Shown: one piece after another, positions 20,840 through 33,169 of the stretch
How positions within the stretch are numbered: the first letter of the stretch is position 1
How the letters are laid out: each line of letters begins with the position of its first letter
The notes under the pieces: generated by a model
Databases searched by the model: none
What the model was told of the DNA's origin: nothing
Seen by the model: only the letters and a program-made list of their open reading frames with translations
NCBI GenBank assembly: GCA_963575745.1
Contig: CAUYUJ010002727.1
Coordinates: 18,501-82,500 of the forward strand
DNA: 64,000 nucleotides
Reading direction: 5' to 3'
Origin: Prorocentrum cordatum
Lineage: Eukaryota > Sar > Dinophyceae > Prorocentrales > Prorocentraceae
Program-made: the position numbers and the translations under genes

Positions 20840-21560
20840 AAGCGATATACAAAAACAAAAATAAAAAGAAACAATAAGAAATGAAAAATAAAAAGGAAAA
20901 AAACAAAAAGAAAAGAAAACAGAGGAGGAGGAGAAAGAGAAGGAAAAATCTCAAGTTCAAATGTATTAGATTTTATGTACAAACGCTTTATGACAATTAA
21001 AATGTTTAAGTGCTCGTGTAGGGTAGCTCATGTGCTTCATTTTCCATGGATAATCAACCCCAGTGATAAAAAAGTTCAGAGGGGGGGGGCATGGAGAGAG
21101 AGAGAGAGAGAAAGAAAGAGAGAGAGAGAGAGAAAGAGAGAAACATCACAAAGAAAAAGAAAGGAAGGACTTAAAGAGAGAATATACATTTAAAAAGAAA
21201 AGTATAATAATAAATGAAAAGGGTAAAGAGAAGAGGAAAGGAGGATAAACCAAAAAATCTGAAGATTCAAATGTATTAAATTTTATTTACAAGCGCTTTA
21301 TGAAAATTAAAATTCTTAAGTGCTCGTGTAGGGTAGCTCATGTGCCTCGTTTTCCCTGGATAATCAACCCCAGCGATAAACAGGTTCAGGGCGCCAGGGG
21401 GAGGAGGAGAAAGAGATAGAGAGACATATATATATATAGAGAGAGAGAGACAGAGAGGCCAGGAAGGAGAAAGAGATAGAGAGACAGAGAGAGAGAGAGA
21501 GAGAAAGAGAGACAGAGAAAGAAAGAAAGAACTAGAGACATAAAGAACTACAAAGAGACA
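20840..21560. repeat. Purine-rich tracts with (GA)n and (AAAAAC/G)n
   Basis: Blocks of AAAAACAAAAATAAAAAG and (GAGA)n alternate with short conserved spacers such as GCTCATGTGCTTCATTTTCC, GGATAATCAACCCCAG and GATAAAAAAGTTCAG, which themselves repeat near 20,785, 21,040, 21,350. The spacers suggest an older ~300-bp repeat with expanding microsatellites. No gene. Confidence 0.85.
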
Positions 21561-21708
21561 GAAGGACATTGGTTTCGCTTGAGACATCCTGAAACAACGT
21601 GTTCGCTTCGCTTGATGTTGTTATCTCAACATAAGAAGGAAATAACTTCGATGGCGAACTTTTCCCGTGATAATGAAGTTCGGCCTCCGCGCCCCCGCGC
21701 CCCCGCGG

Positions 21709-22991
21709 CCCGAGGAGGCGTTGAAGGGAGATGTATATGTCGATGGAAGCTGCACGCGCCATGTGGCACTACAATTTCAATGCCGCTGGTTTTGCCGCAG
21801 TGTGCATGATGAATGGTGAAGAGCTTGCCACTTTGGGCGGCAGAGTCGGGTCCCTGGGATCCCAAGCCTCTGGAGCCGCCGAGCATCTTGCCGAGGTCGC
21901 GGCCTGCCGCCTGTCTCCCAGTATCAAACAAACTAACCGAATACCTTCGAGAATAAACACTAGGGGATAATAAAGTTCGGGGTTCAGGGGGAGATAATCA
22001 AAGTAGCCCACCAGACCTCAGCATAATCTCGAAGTAAGAGATGATCAAGAGGAGACCAAGCCGAGCACGTTTTGAGACATCCTTGGCGTTTAGTCTTCAT
22101 AGAAATATCCTCAACAATGGCTTATCTCGCTGGAGACATCCTCGACAAATCCCTTGTTTCGCTTGAGACATCCACAAACTATTGCTTATTTCGCTTGAGA
22201 CACCGTCAAACTATTGCTTATTTCGCTTAAGAAACGTATCGTTTCGCTTGAGACATCCTTCAGTATATGCTTGTTTCGCTTGAGACATCCTCGAGTATAT
22301 GCTTGTTTCGCTTGAGACATCCTCGGAATAGCTCATCCGCCTCGGTGTCCCTGGATAATCAACCGCGGCGATAATAAAGTTCAGGCGGGCGGAGGAATGG
22401 AGAAAACGATATACAAAAACAAAAATAAAAAAACAAAAAGAAATGAAAAAGAAAAAGGGAAAAAACAAAAAGAAAAGAAAACAGAGGAGGAGGAGAAAGA
22501 GAAGGAAAAATCTCAAGTTCAATTTTATGTACAAACGCTTTATGACAATTAAAATGTTTAAGTGCTCGTGTAGGGTAGCTCATGTGCTTCATTTTCCATG
22601 GATAACCAACCCCAGTGATAAAAAAGTTCAGAGGGGGGGGGGGCATGGAGAGAGAGAGAGAGAGAAAGAAAGAGAGAGAGAGAGAGAAAGAGAGAAACAT
22701 CACAAAGAAAAAGAAAGGAAGGACTTAAAGAGAGAATATACATTTAAAAAGAGAAGTATAATAATAAATGAAAAGGGTAAAGAGAAGAGGAAAGGAGGAT
22801 AAACCAAAAAATCTGAAGATTCAAATGTATTAAATTTTATTTACAAGCGCTTTATGAAAATTAATGTTTTTAAGTGCTCGTGTAGGGTAGCTCATGTGCC
22901 TCGTTTTCCCTGGATAATCAAACCCAGCGATAAACAGGTTCAGGGCGCCAGGGAGAGGAGGAGAAAGAGATAGAGAGACATATATATATAA

Positions 22992-23023
<32 letters not shown>

Positions 23024-23263
23024 GCCAGGAAGGAGAAAGAGATAGAGAGACAGAGAGAGAGAGAGAAAGAGAGACAGAGAAAGAAAGAAAGAGAGACAGA
23101 AAGAACTACAAAGAGACAGAAGGACATTGGTTTCGCTTGAGACATCCTGAAACAACGTGTTCGCTTCGCTTGATGTTGTTTTCTCAACATAAGAAGGAAA
23201 TAACTTCGATGGCGAACTTTTCCCGTGATAAGGAAGTTCGGCCTCCGCGCCCCCGCGCCCCCG
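21709..23263. repeat. 1.53-kb tandem duplication, copy 2
   Basis: Near-identical to copy 1, starting again at CCCGAGGAGGCGTTGAAGGG. It differs by one extra ~32-bp unit in the motif array (22,195-22,226), small microsatellite length changes and a few substitutions. It ends at GCGCCCCCG, after which the RNase H C-terminal sequence resumes. The repeated RNase H half (21,730-21,930) is intact in frame in both copies. Confidence 0.9.
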
Positions 23264-23332
23264 ACCAAACTCTTATTGGTCGACGATAAAAAACTCTAAC
23301 GACTTAAGGGGGGGTACTTTATTCTCATCGGC

Positions 23333-24130
23333 ATGCGGTTAGACTCTGACTATAAGGTGGTGCTCCAGCTGCATGGCGGCGGGGGCTACCCTGGGCATAA
23401 TAAGTGGGCTGGTTACAAAATGCTTGCAAGCGGAGGCTACATCAGTCTCGGGCCCAAACTTACGAAGGTCAAAGCACACCAAAGTTTGGACATCCTGTCC
23501 CCAGACAGTACAGAGTTCAGACTAGCATGCGGCAACGATGCCGCCGACCGAATGACGCCACGACCGCCGCGAACCTTGGCAGCCAACCCAGTCGTGTGGA
23601 AGCAGAGCAGTATCAGAACGACACTGCTCTGCTCAAAAAGTACCTTCGCTATGCTGTTGAAGCCCCTCGTCGTAACAAGGCATTGGCCAAGCCAGTCAGG
23701 GGCTGCCTCGGCCGTGGCCTCTTGGGACCCTGAGGCCTCGCCCCCTGTGGCCCCTCCCCCTCCCCCTCCGCCTCCTGTGGCCCCTCGTGAGACCCCGAGG
23801 GCCCACGTCTGGGCGTTAGTCAAGGGCCAACGCCGATGCACGATTTGCCGCATCTGCGTCCGCACATTCAAGCTTATGATGAGCGTCATCGAGCGACGGA
23901 TCGTCCTTGGCACTGCCCGCAGATGTCCAGCCTTGCCTCCTACCCTCGGGGGCATGATATGTTCTACTATAAGCACCTCGAGCAGCCAACGAGTTGATTG
24001 GTGTGCCATAGCTGTAGTTCTTGGAAGGAGGGCAATTCGCGAGGCTTATCTGGCAATTGCGTTTTGAGACCGCCCCACAACGGAGCGAAGCTGCAGCTGC
24101 AGCGGGCACAGTCGGGCCGTCACGGCAAGA
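23333..24130 (+). pseudogene. LINE remnant continued: RNase H C-terminal half and Cys-rich tail
   Basis: A plus-strand frame from about 23,440 reads LTKVKAHQSLD, then LACGNDAADR, the C-terminal RNase H motifs (VKAH; GNxxAD) that degrade RNA in the RNA-DNA hybrid. It therefore completes the RNase H begun at 20.2 kb, on the far side of the duplication. After Pro-rich linker sequence, GQRRCTICRICVRT (about 23,828-23,868) and FYYKHLEQPTSWLVCHSCSSW (about 23,965-24,030, in another frame) give CxxC-type zinc-binding motifs of the tail. The frame breaks at about 23,570 and again near 23,960. Read with 18.8-20.25 kb, it is one element split in two. Confidence 0.65.
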
Positions 24131-24269
24131 GTGCTGCTGTCAGCCCGATTGTGCTCAGTCTCCCTCCTGTCCTGCTGCCACAGCTGCTACGAAGCAGCCC
24201 AAGCCAGCCAGGAGGCCGCCACGTCCTGGAGGACAGGCGGCCCAAACTCTTCATCCAACTGCGTGCTGG

Positions 24270-24335
24270 TCCCTCCTCCATCCCCCTCCTCCTCCTCTTC
24301 CTCCTCCTCCTCCTCCTCCTCATCCTCCTCCCGAG
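24270..24335. repeat. (CTC)n microsatellite
   Basis: Pyrimidine triplet tract (CTCCTC with TTC/ATC). It marks the end of sequence that can be tied to the LINE remnant. Confidence 0.9.
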
Positions 24336-24469
24336 CGAGTGGCCGAGTTCACGCGGCCTGCGGGCTACGGCCTCGCGAGCAGACGCCCTGCTCCGGCCTG
24401 CCCTGGAGGCCCCGTCCCTCTGGGGGGTGCCGCTCCCTTTTCTGGGGAGCCTCCAGGGCCGTGAGGGAG

Positions 24470-24619
24470 AGAAATATATTCATATATATATATACAGACA
24501 CACGTACACACATGTATACATCATGTAAGCATCATGTATACATGCATACATGCATACATGCATACATACATGTATATGTGCATGCATGCATACACCCATA
24601 CATACATGCATACATGACT

Positions 24620-24651
<32 letters not shown>

Positions 24652-25112
24652 TGCATACATGCATACATTCATGCATGCATGCATAGATACATCGTAGAAT
24701 GTGGGAAAGAGCGAGAGAGAGGGAAAGTGAGACAACTACAGCAAGCACATAATAATGGATAGAGAGAGAGACATGATACACGTATACATACATACATACA
24801 TACATACATACATACATACATACATACATACATACATACATACATACATACATACATACATACATACATACATACATACATACATGCATGCATGCATGCA
24901 TGCATGCATGCATGCATGCATGCATGCATGCATACATACATACATACATACATACATACATACATACATACATACATACATACATACATACATACATACA
25001 TACATACATACATACATACATACATACATACATACATACATACATACATACATACATACATACACACACAGACATACATACATACATACATACATACATA
25101 CATACATACACG
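24470..25112. repeat. (TACA)n / (TGCA)n tetranucleotide array
   Basis: Degenerate ATACATG/TATATA sequence at 24,470-24,700 with an (AT)n run at about 24,623-24,652. From 24,786 it becomes almost pure (CATA)n to 25,110, with a (TGCA)n patch at about 24,884-24,933. The 4-bp unit yields endless IHTY/MYVC frames on both strands, none genic. Confidence 0.97.
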
Positions 25113-26860
25113 AAAAAGAAAAGAAGGCATTGGGCAGAAAGAGAGAGAGCGTGAGAGAGCGTTAGCGAATGGGAGGGAGAGAGAGAGAGAGAGAGAACGA
25201 GATATGAAACTCGCAAGACTACAACAGGGGATGCGTGATGTGGGGAAAAGAGAAATTGATGACGAGAGAAAATTCGGGGACGCGCGGGCAAGATGTTCCT
25301 TCTTCTCGTCGACGATAATGGCGATGTCGGGATAGTTGTCCATTTCCTGATAGGTTCTACTTGCGCAGATGCATCTCCCACGGGGGAACAGAAAACGAGC
25401 TCACGCCCAACCCATCAAAATATTACTCACACACCACATGGCACAAATGCGGTAACACGTGGCAGGTGGATTCGATATTCGAGGCTAGCCACAAGCCACC
25501 ACACTGCTGCACCACAGAAGCAGGGAAATGTGCTGGGTATGGAAGCTGCCGACTGTCGGCGTGACTGAGAAGCTTTTCCGTTCGACGCTCATGTCCCATT
25601 CTCTGTGAGGTGCACGGATACCTCAAAGGCTACCCGATGGATTTCCACCCACATCGTCAACAGATCCAGCAAACCGAAAATCGAGCAACGTCCCAATCGA
25701 ATCGAAAAAGAGGTCCCTTCCCTTGATCCCTCCCCCGCAGGGGGGGCCCCAAAGGGGGTCCCAGAAGAGGTGGGGGCGGGACCCGGGGTCGCGGGGGTGG
25801 TGGGGGGGTCCTGGGGCTTGGGACCGCGTCCGCGGAGTGGTAAGAGTGCGCTGGGCACTAGACAGCAAGACCATGCCCAGCGACAAGGCAACAGATAGCA
25901 TCAGAGACACTCTTCTAGTTGCTTGCGTGGGAAGACCCTGTGCACTGAATGCGCCAGAGGCCGCAGGGCGCCCTGGCACACAGAAACACACAAGCGTTCT
26001 GGACAGGCCAGAAGCTGGAATGATACAGAATAGACACTGAAGCAGGCATGCTTTCAGGGATATCCCGAAAGCGCAGTTTACGTTCAAGTCCCTATTGGTT
26101 CACGGAATTCTGCAATTCACAATGCTTATCACACTTCGCTGCGCCCTTCATCGTTGTTCGAGCCGAGACATCCGTCGCTGAAAGTTGAGGGCACCCATGT
26201 CTGGCAGAGATCAAGGAACGTCGTCATCCAGTCGAGGGGAGGCCCCTTCCCTGTGATCCCTCCCCCGGCGGAGTTCCTGGTGGGGGGGCCCTGGGGGTTC
26301 TGACCCCCTTGGGGGAGCACTCCTCTATTCGAAAAGATTTCCCGTTTGATTTCTCCCCCTTGACGCTTCTATCTGAGTCGTCGTCGTCGTCGCCATCACC
26401 ACTCTCCCCCTTGACCCTCCCTTGCCCCTCCCATCCTCCTCCTCCTAATTTTCCGCCTCCTCCTCCTTCTCTTCGTCATCCTCCTCGTCCTAGCCACCGG
26501 ATCGGCGGCACCGACCGTAAGGCCTTCGCAGTACATGGCGGCTCGGACTGCCGTCAATACGACATGTTACGAAACGTCTGAATGGGTCGAATGTAAGCCG
26601 ATACTTAATTGACATGTCGCAGGACGGAACACTCTCGAGTCGCCGAAAGCGACAAACGATGAGCAGCTTGCTTCCAGGCGCCAATAGGTCAGAATAGAAG
26701 TAGATACACAATAAAACCATGAGAAATGATAGTACTCAGATCTTCATGTTGATAGTGGTCACGCGGTCTGTGAAAGGCTCAACGCCAGAGCGAGGGCATT
26801 CGACACAGCACCAAGCAGCACCAATGAAGGGATTCGGCACAGCACCACCAGGCACCCGAG
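25113..26860. other. No recognisable gene; mostly single-copy sequence with (GA)n and a short duplication
   Basis: It opens with GAGAGAGA tracts (25,138-25,200), then mixed sequence. Two short G/C-rich blocks, about 25,712-25,812 and 26,235-26,315, share GGTCCCTTCCCTTGATCCC-like sequence followed by TCCCCC and G-runs, so they are copies of one short repeat. Open frames on both strands lack domains. A CCTCCTCCT-rich tract lies near 26,430-26,490. Confidence 0.45.
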
Positions 26861-26865
26861 GAGCT

Positions 26866-27330
26866 CTCTCTCTCTCTCTCTCTCTCTCATGGCCACAATG
26901 AGGGGATCTGACACAGCACCACAATGCAATACGGAGATCTCGACACGACACCGCATGGCACCACGCATGGGCAGCGGGTTCCGCGGACCCGCACAGGCAC
27001 TGGGCTCGACGCACCACCACACGGCACCACACGGCCAACGGGTCCGAGACGGAACAACACAGCCCCACTTGGACCACCCAACGTCACGCAACACCACGCA
27101 AGCAACCGAACTCAACACAACACCACAGAACACTGCACGCCTACACTCTGCACCTCACAACACCGTCTGGGACAACGCGCTGGGCACCGCGAGGCACAGC
27201 AAAACACTACACGGGCAACGCATCCAACACAGCACAACACGGCACCACACAACACAATGAAAACAAGACCGACTAAACACATCACCACATGGCAACACGC
27301 AGTCAACACATCCGATAGACGCCCAGCCGT
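26866..27330. repeat. (CT)n tract and ACAC/CAACAC-rich low-complexity region
   Basis: (TCTC)n at about 26,866-26,889 is followed by ~430 bp dominated by CACCACACGGCACCACA-type sequence. Several imperfect ~60-bp repeats carry (G)ACACAGCACCACNANGC. Plus-strand frames are His/Thr/Asn-rich and look like artefacts of the repeat. Confidence 0.65.
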
Positions 27331-27449
27331 GACGGGCCTCTTGGCACTTACCACTTACACCCTAATTGCTGAAAAATCCTACACACCTCACGATCCCAGA
27401 AGCGCCACACGAGCATCAGCTAAATGACAGCCCGCCCAGAAAATGTGCC

Positions 27450-27969
27450 TGATGTAATATGCTGGGAATTAGCCTCGTGAGCCTTCCCGCAGATCATCCT
27501 GACACCTCCTGGCCGTGGAGACTCTTCTGCGTCCCCATCCTGTCCCTCCTCCTCTCCCTCCTCCTACGTCTCTTCCTTATGTATCAAGAGAAGCCCTCCT
27601 CGTCTCCTCGTCGCACCATAAGGAATGTTGGCAGGGCGGACCAGGCGTTTCGCCTGAGACTCTCTCACAACTTCTGTTCCTCAATCTTATATAGAACATC
27701 ACACGCTTTCGAGGGTGAAGGGTGGGTCGTTTTCGAAACGAGCATCTCGCCTTGCTGCTGCGCACTCTTGCCTCACACACTTCAACCAGTTAGCATGATG
27801 GAAGGCGCATCGTTTACAACATGCGGCTCTCGGTTTAGCGCCACGCAACTTAAATGTGTCTTGAGGGCTTCCAACATGTACCAAGACAGAAGGTAGGTCG
27901 TTACCGTACTGTGGCTTCTGCACCATCGCAGCGTTTATCTCAAAAGCTCACAACTGCTACACAGATTGG

Positions 27970-28007
<38 letters not shown>

Positions 28008-28390
28008 AGCTGTATGGCGATAAGCGAATCGAGAGAGGCTCGTTCTCGAAATCGAGTACCGATTGAAATGTCAAATCGCGCAACAGTTACACATATCAAC
28101 AAGCATTCCTGAGTCAAGGATCTATTGGGGTGGCTCCATTAACCTCATGATGTACACAGAAAACGAATTGATCGCAGGTCGACGGATGCATTTCAAAACG
28201 GGGCTTTCGCCTGGACGGCACGCAAATCGGGCGCTCGTCTTTGAAGTGGGTGCTTCTTGCAGGTGAAAAGGAGTAAGCGTAGGGATGTGTGAGAAGCCTT
28301 GGAACAGAAGGGTGAAAATAAAACATATTTGATGCATCCTCGGTTTCCACTGGTCCTCCTCCTCCTCCTTGTTCTCCTCCTTTTCTTCTT
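27450..28390. other. No recognisable gene; single-copy sequence with (AT)n
   Basis: Mixed composition with a (TA)n run at about 27,978-28,003 and short CTC tracts near 27,545-27,575. Open frames up to ~145 codons exist on both strands, but none has a domain, a paralogue in the window or distinctive composition. Confidence 0.4.
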
Positions 28391-28394
28391 ACTG

Positions 28395-28585
28395 TGTTTA
28401 TTATTATTATGATTATTATTGTGATTATTATTCAGATTATTATTATGATTAGTATTATTATGCTTATTATGCTTATTATGCTTGTTATCATGTTTCTTCT
28501 TCAGAATCGCATTATTCTCGTTATTTTTCGTATTTGTCTACCTCCTCCTCCTCCTCCTCCTCCTCCTCCTCCTCCTCCCCCATCT
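28395..28585. repeat. (ATT)n-like then (CTC)n microsatellites
   Basis: TTATTATTATGATTATTA-type sequence at 28,396-28,495 and CTCCTCCTC at 28,538-28,577, with SSSS/LLLL/GGGG artefact frames. Confidence 0.95.
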
Positions 28586-29049
28586 CCTTGACCACCTCCC
28601 CTCCCCCTTCCCCAATCGTGACCCTCTTCCCCAAGATCCCCCCCAGCGCAAAGCAGGGCAACGGTATCCTGCATGCCCTTGTAGAGGCGCTGCAGCTTCT
28701 TCAGTCTCTTCTCTTTCTCTCGTCGAACTGCCTGAAAGAGGAGGATGGGGGGAGGCGAGGGAGGCAACGGAGAAGCAGGAGGAGAGAGAGGAAGAACTCG
28801 AGAGGAGGGGGATCTGACGCACGCCTCGCACGAGAGCGCGCGCTGCCAAAATACGGCCGACGGTCCGCCCGAAGAACGCGCACCGCCTTCGCCGGGGACT
28901 GGGGGGAACCAGAAGGCAGCGATACCGCCACGTAGTCCCCTGAGATCTCCCTGGGCGCGTCTTGACCAAGATCTCGAGGCGAGTCCAGCGAGGGCAGTCA
29001 GCCACAGCAGTGGCGACGAGGGTGAGCGACTGAAACCGGGAGGTTATCC

Positions 29050-29245
29050 AAGACTTTACTGCGGAGTCAAGTCGCCCCCACCCTGGGGCAAGCGCCAGCC
29101 CGCGGAAGATTTAACTCCGGAGTTAAATCGCCGCGAAGCTGGTGGACGCGCCAGCAAGGAAACGATTTAACTCTGGAGTTAAGTGTTTCCCACCCTTGGC
29201 GCACCAGCCCGGGACCGACTTAACTCAGGTGTTAAATCGCCACGG
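29050..29245. repeat. ~55-bp repeat carrying a TTAACTCCGGAGTTAA palindrome, four copies
   Basis: Copies centred near 29,066, 29,118, 29,175 and 29,228. The second holds a perfect 22-bp palindrome at 29,108-29,129 with arms GATTTAACTCC; the others are one to several mismatches from perfect. Spacers share GGCGCACCAGCCCG / GCAAGCGCCAGCCCG-like sequence. Confidence 0.8.
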
Positions 29246-29394
29246 CGATGGGCTCGGTGCTACGACGATTGCACGGAAAAGAATTGGTGGAGGAGGAGAA
29301 CGGGAAGAGGAACACTGGGGTACGTACGGGGGAGACCGCCGCAGCACCGAAGCAACATCCAGCAATTGCAATCAATAGTCATAGAGAGCGGTGC

Positions 29395-29815
29395 GCATCT
29401 GGGTCGAGTCCGGGGAGTCCGGGGAGTCCGGTGAGTCCAGGAAGCCCGGGGAGTCCAGGGAGTCCGGGGAGTCTGGGGAGTCCGGGGAGTCTGGGAAGTC
29501 CGGGAAGTCCCGGGGAGTCCAGGGAGTCCGGGGAGCCCGGGGAGCCCGGGGAGTCCGGGGAGTCCGGGGAGCCTGGGGAGTCCGGGGAGTCCGGGGAGTC
29601 CGGGGAGCCCGGGGAGTCCGGGGGAGTCCGGGGAGTCCGGGCGGTCCGGGGAGTCCAGGGAGTCCGGGGAGTCCGGGGAGTCCGGGGAGTCCGGGGAATC
29701 TGGGGAGTCTGGGAAGTCGGGGGGGTCCGGGGGGTGCGGGGGAGTCCTGGGAGTCCAGGGAGTCCGGGGAGTCCGGGGAATCCGGGGAGTCCTGGGGAGT
29801 CCTGGGGAGCCGGGA
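29395..29815. repeat. GGGGAGTCC 9-bp minisatellite, about 45 copies
   Basis: Near-perfect 9-bp units with GGGGAGCCC and GGGGAATCC variants. The multiple-of-three period gives long frames reading GESGES or SPGSPG on plus and DSPDSP, TPRTPR or LPGLPG on minus. All are artefacts. G-runs on the plus strand could form quadruplexes. Confidence 0.95.
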
Positions 29816-29879
29816 GAGAAGGGGGGGGGGGAGGATGAAGAGGAGGAGGATGAGGAGGAGCTGTCTTTCCGAGGCTCTG

Positions 29880-30435
29880 TCGGCGCCACCAGGCCAAGAT
29901 GTCCAAGATGGCTTCCAAGACGGACCTGGGAGGCCACCAAGGCCGCCAAGATTGCCCAATGTGCCTCCAAGACAGCACAAAATAACCCCAAGATAGCCCC
30001 AGATTGTTTCAGGATCACCCATGAGGCCTGCAAGACGGCCCAAGAGGACTCCAAGGGAGCCTCCAGCGGACCCTAAGAGGCGAAAATAAAGAATTCTCCG
30101 TAGGTTCAAGACGGCCCAAGAGACCTCGAGGATGGCCCCACGACGGCCCAAGAAGGCTTTCAGATAGCCCAAGAGACCTCCAAGACGGCCTCAAGACAGT
30201 CCCAGGGAGCCCCTGGAGAGCCCAGGACAGACGTAAGAGAGCCTCAAACTGGCCCTAAACAGCCTCCGGGGAGGCCCAAGACGGCCTAAGCCCCTGGACG
30301 GCCCAACACGGCCCCACGACGGCTCCCGAAGACCCCCCAGACAGTCCCGAAGGCTCATAGAGCCCAAGAGGGCCTCAAGACGTTCCAAGAGGACCCCAAG
30401 GGACCCCCAAAACTGCCCCTCAGGAGCCCAGGGCA
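29880..30435. repeat. AAGAGGCCCC/AAGACGGCCC-type repeat
   Basis: Degenerate units such as CCAAGACGGCCCAAGAG. It belongs to the dispersed family described at the window start; frames within are not genic. Confidence 0.8.
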
Positions 30436-30519
30436 GCCCCAATACGAAAGAAAATGAGGTCCATGCGGCCGCTGCGTAAATTATTACGAAAGGTGCCACA
30501 TGTGGCAGCTTTCCTATTC

Positions 30520-31225
<706 letters not shown>

Positions 31226-31499
31226 CAGCAGAAAACACCCGCATGATCCTCGTCATCCTCATCATCGTTACCAACTTGTTCATTTTGCAAATACGGTTTC
31301 CCGTGTCCCCTCGAACGATGGCCGCCGAGCATGCTGGACTGGCACGGTGGCGGGATTTGCCGCAGGCAGCAGGATCCGCCGCCCCCTGCTTGCAGGGGTG
31401 CACGGCGTGCTGGATGAGCTGTCAGGTTTTGGTTTTGGTTCTTTTTCCAAAAGAACTCCCCAGTGGGCTCCGGCAGAACCCGCCACCGTGCCCAAAAAC

Positions 31500-32245
31500 G
31501 GCCGTTTCGCTCGGGACATCCTCAAAAAATCGAGAAGATGGCCCAAGATGGCCTCCAAGTCCGCCCGAGATGGTCCAAGACGGCCTCCAAAACGGCCCAA
31601 GAGAGTCCAAGACGGCCCAAGACGGCCCAAGAGGCCCCCCAGAGGCCTCCCAGACGGCCCAAGAGGCCTCCAAGAGGTCCTCCAGGAGAGTCCGAAGAGG
31701 GCAAAATCATTGATTTTCCCTTGGTTTTTGAAGGATTTTGGCATTTGCGCCTTTTCGGCTCTCCGACGGCTCAAGACGGCCCAAGAAGCCCCCAAGATCG
31801 CCCAAGAGGCCCCCAAGAGAGCCCCCTGATGGCCCAAGTGGCCTCCAAGATGGCCCCTAGAGGGCCCCAAGACGGCCCAAGAGGCCTCCAACACGCCCAA
31901 GATGGCCTCCAAGACGCCCAAGATGGCCTCCAAGACGGCCCTGGAGCGCCCCAAGAGGGTCCCCCGTTGGCCCAGAAAGGCCCCCAAAACGGCTCCCGAC
32001 GGCGTCAGACGTGCCAGGAACCCACCAAGATGGCCGAAGTTGGCTCGAAGCTGGCCCAAAAGGGCCCAAGAGGCCCCCAAGAGGGCCTCCAGGAAGGCCA
32101 AAAGATGCCAAAATCACTGATTTTCCCAAGGTTTTTGATGGATTTGGGCATTTCCCTTCTTTCGGCCTTCCGACGGCCCGAGACGGCCCAAGAGCCCCCA
32201 AAGATCGCCGAAAGATCGCCCAAGAGGCCTCCAAGACGGCGACGA
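31500..32245. repeat. AAGAGGCCCC-type repeat with two AAAATCA-TGATTTT islands
   Basis: Degenerate GCCCAAGAGGCC units enclose two conserved islands. About 31,703-31,770 has AAAATCATTGATTTTCCC then TTTTTGAAGGATTTTGGCAT; about 32,107-32,170 has AAAATCACTGATTTTCCC then TTTTTGATGGATTTGGGCAT. Each ends in TCGGC.TTCCGACGG. At 31,504-31,521 it begins with GTTTCGCTCGGGACATCC, a near match to the motif arrays at 20.6 and 40 kb. Confidence 0.8.
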
Positions 32246-32484
32246 TGACCATCAAGACGCCCACGTGTTCCCCGAAGGCTTTCCAAACCGATTCGGGGAA
32301 CACATGGTCCGATGGCTTGGCAGGTCTGGCCTCAACGTTCGGCCACATAGGCGCTTCCACAAAGGCAGGGGGCGGCGGTGATTCGCCGTAGGCGTCTTCG
32401 ATACGTAGGGGTGGGAAGATGGCTGAGAAGAGGAGGACGAGGAGGAGGGAACCTTTCTCGGCTTGCGCGCTTCCGTTGCCCCTC

Positions 32485-32965
32485 CCCCTCTTCGTCCTCC
32501 TCCTCCTCCTCGTCCTCCTCGTCCTCCTCGTCCTCCTCCTCCTCCTCGTCCTCCTCCTCCTCCACCTCCTGCAACTCCGCCTCCTCCTCCTGCTCCTCCT
32601 CCTCCTTCTCCTCGTCCTCCTCCTCCTCCTCCTCCTCCTCCTCCCCCCTCCTCCTCCTCGTACTCCCATTTGTCATCGTCGTCGTCCTCCTCCTGCTCCT
32701 CGTTCTTCTGTTTCACCTCCTTTTCCTCCTACTTCTCCGATTCAGTGCCCTCCTTGCCTGGAGCTTCTCCTTTTTAGAACGTGCGCGACTCCGCTGAGAA
32801 ACCCTCCGCAGGACAACCTCGTAGTGTTAATGCTTGCCAACCTGCCGAGCCACGCCCACCCGTGGCGACGATAATGGTTGGACAACGACGACGACCGCGA
32901 CGACGACGACGACAAAAACGACGGAGACCACGAAAGCGACGACGACGACGCTGTCGTCGCCAGCG
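32485..32965. repeat. (CTC/CGT)n and (GAC)n microsatellites
   Basis: 32,485-32,720 is a pyrimidine-triplet array with GTC interruptions. 32,880-32,960 is GACGACGAC/GCGACGACG-type sequence. Frames reading Ser/Leu/Pro or Glu/Gly/Arg are artefacts. The ~160 bp between holds nothing recognisable. Confidence 0.9.
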
Positions 32966-33169
32966 ACGCGTTCCCGGGGGTGGGCTTAGGGGAGGGAATG
33001 AAGGCAGGGGAGCGCCGTTTTGCGAATGGTTTATTCGACAGCAAAAGTGAGTGACCCTAACCCGGATGACTGCACATCAGCACCGCACGGCAGCGCCGCA
33101 GCGTGAGGAGGAGTATTAAAAGGGTGGCCGCAAACTCGCACACGTCATTAGAAGGAGCTTTGAAACGAT

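Larger units (their letters stand above)
20177..21708. repeat. 1.53-kb tandem duplication, copy 1
   Basis: It starts within the RNase H region at CCCGAGGAGGCGTTGAAGGG and ends in TTCGGCCTCCGCGCCCCCGC. Copy 2 follows at once and is nearly identical. The unit holds the N-terminal half of RNase H, the GTTTCGCTTGAGACATCC array, short GATAATAAAGTTC-type spacers and purine-rich (GA)n tracts. Confidence 0.9.

Noticed and set aside
24521-25381. 286-aa Cys/Met/Val/Tyr-rich ORF
   Set aside because: Direct translation of (TACA)n/(TGCA)n.
29248-30172. Long Ser/Pro/Gly or collagen-like ORFs on both strands
   Set aside because: They follow the 9-bp GGGGAGTCC unit; all frames are open.
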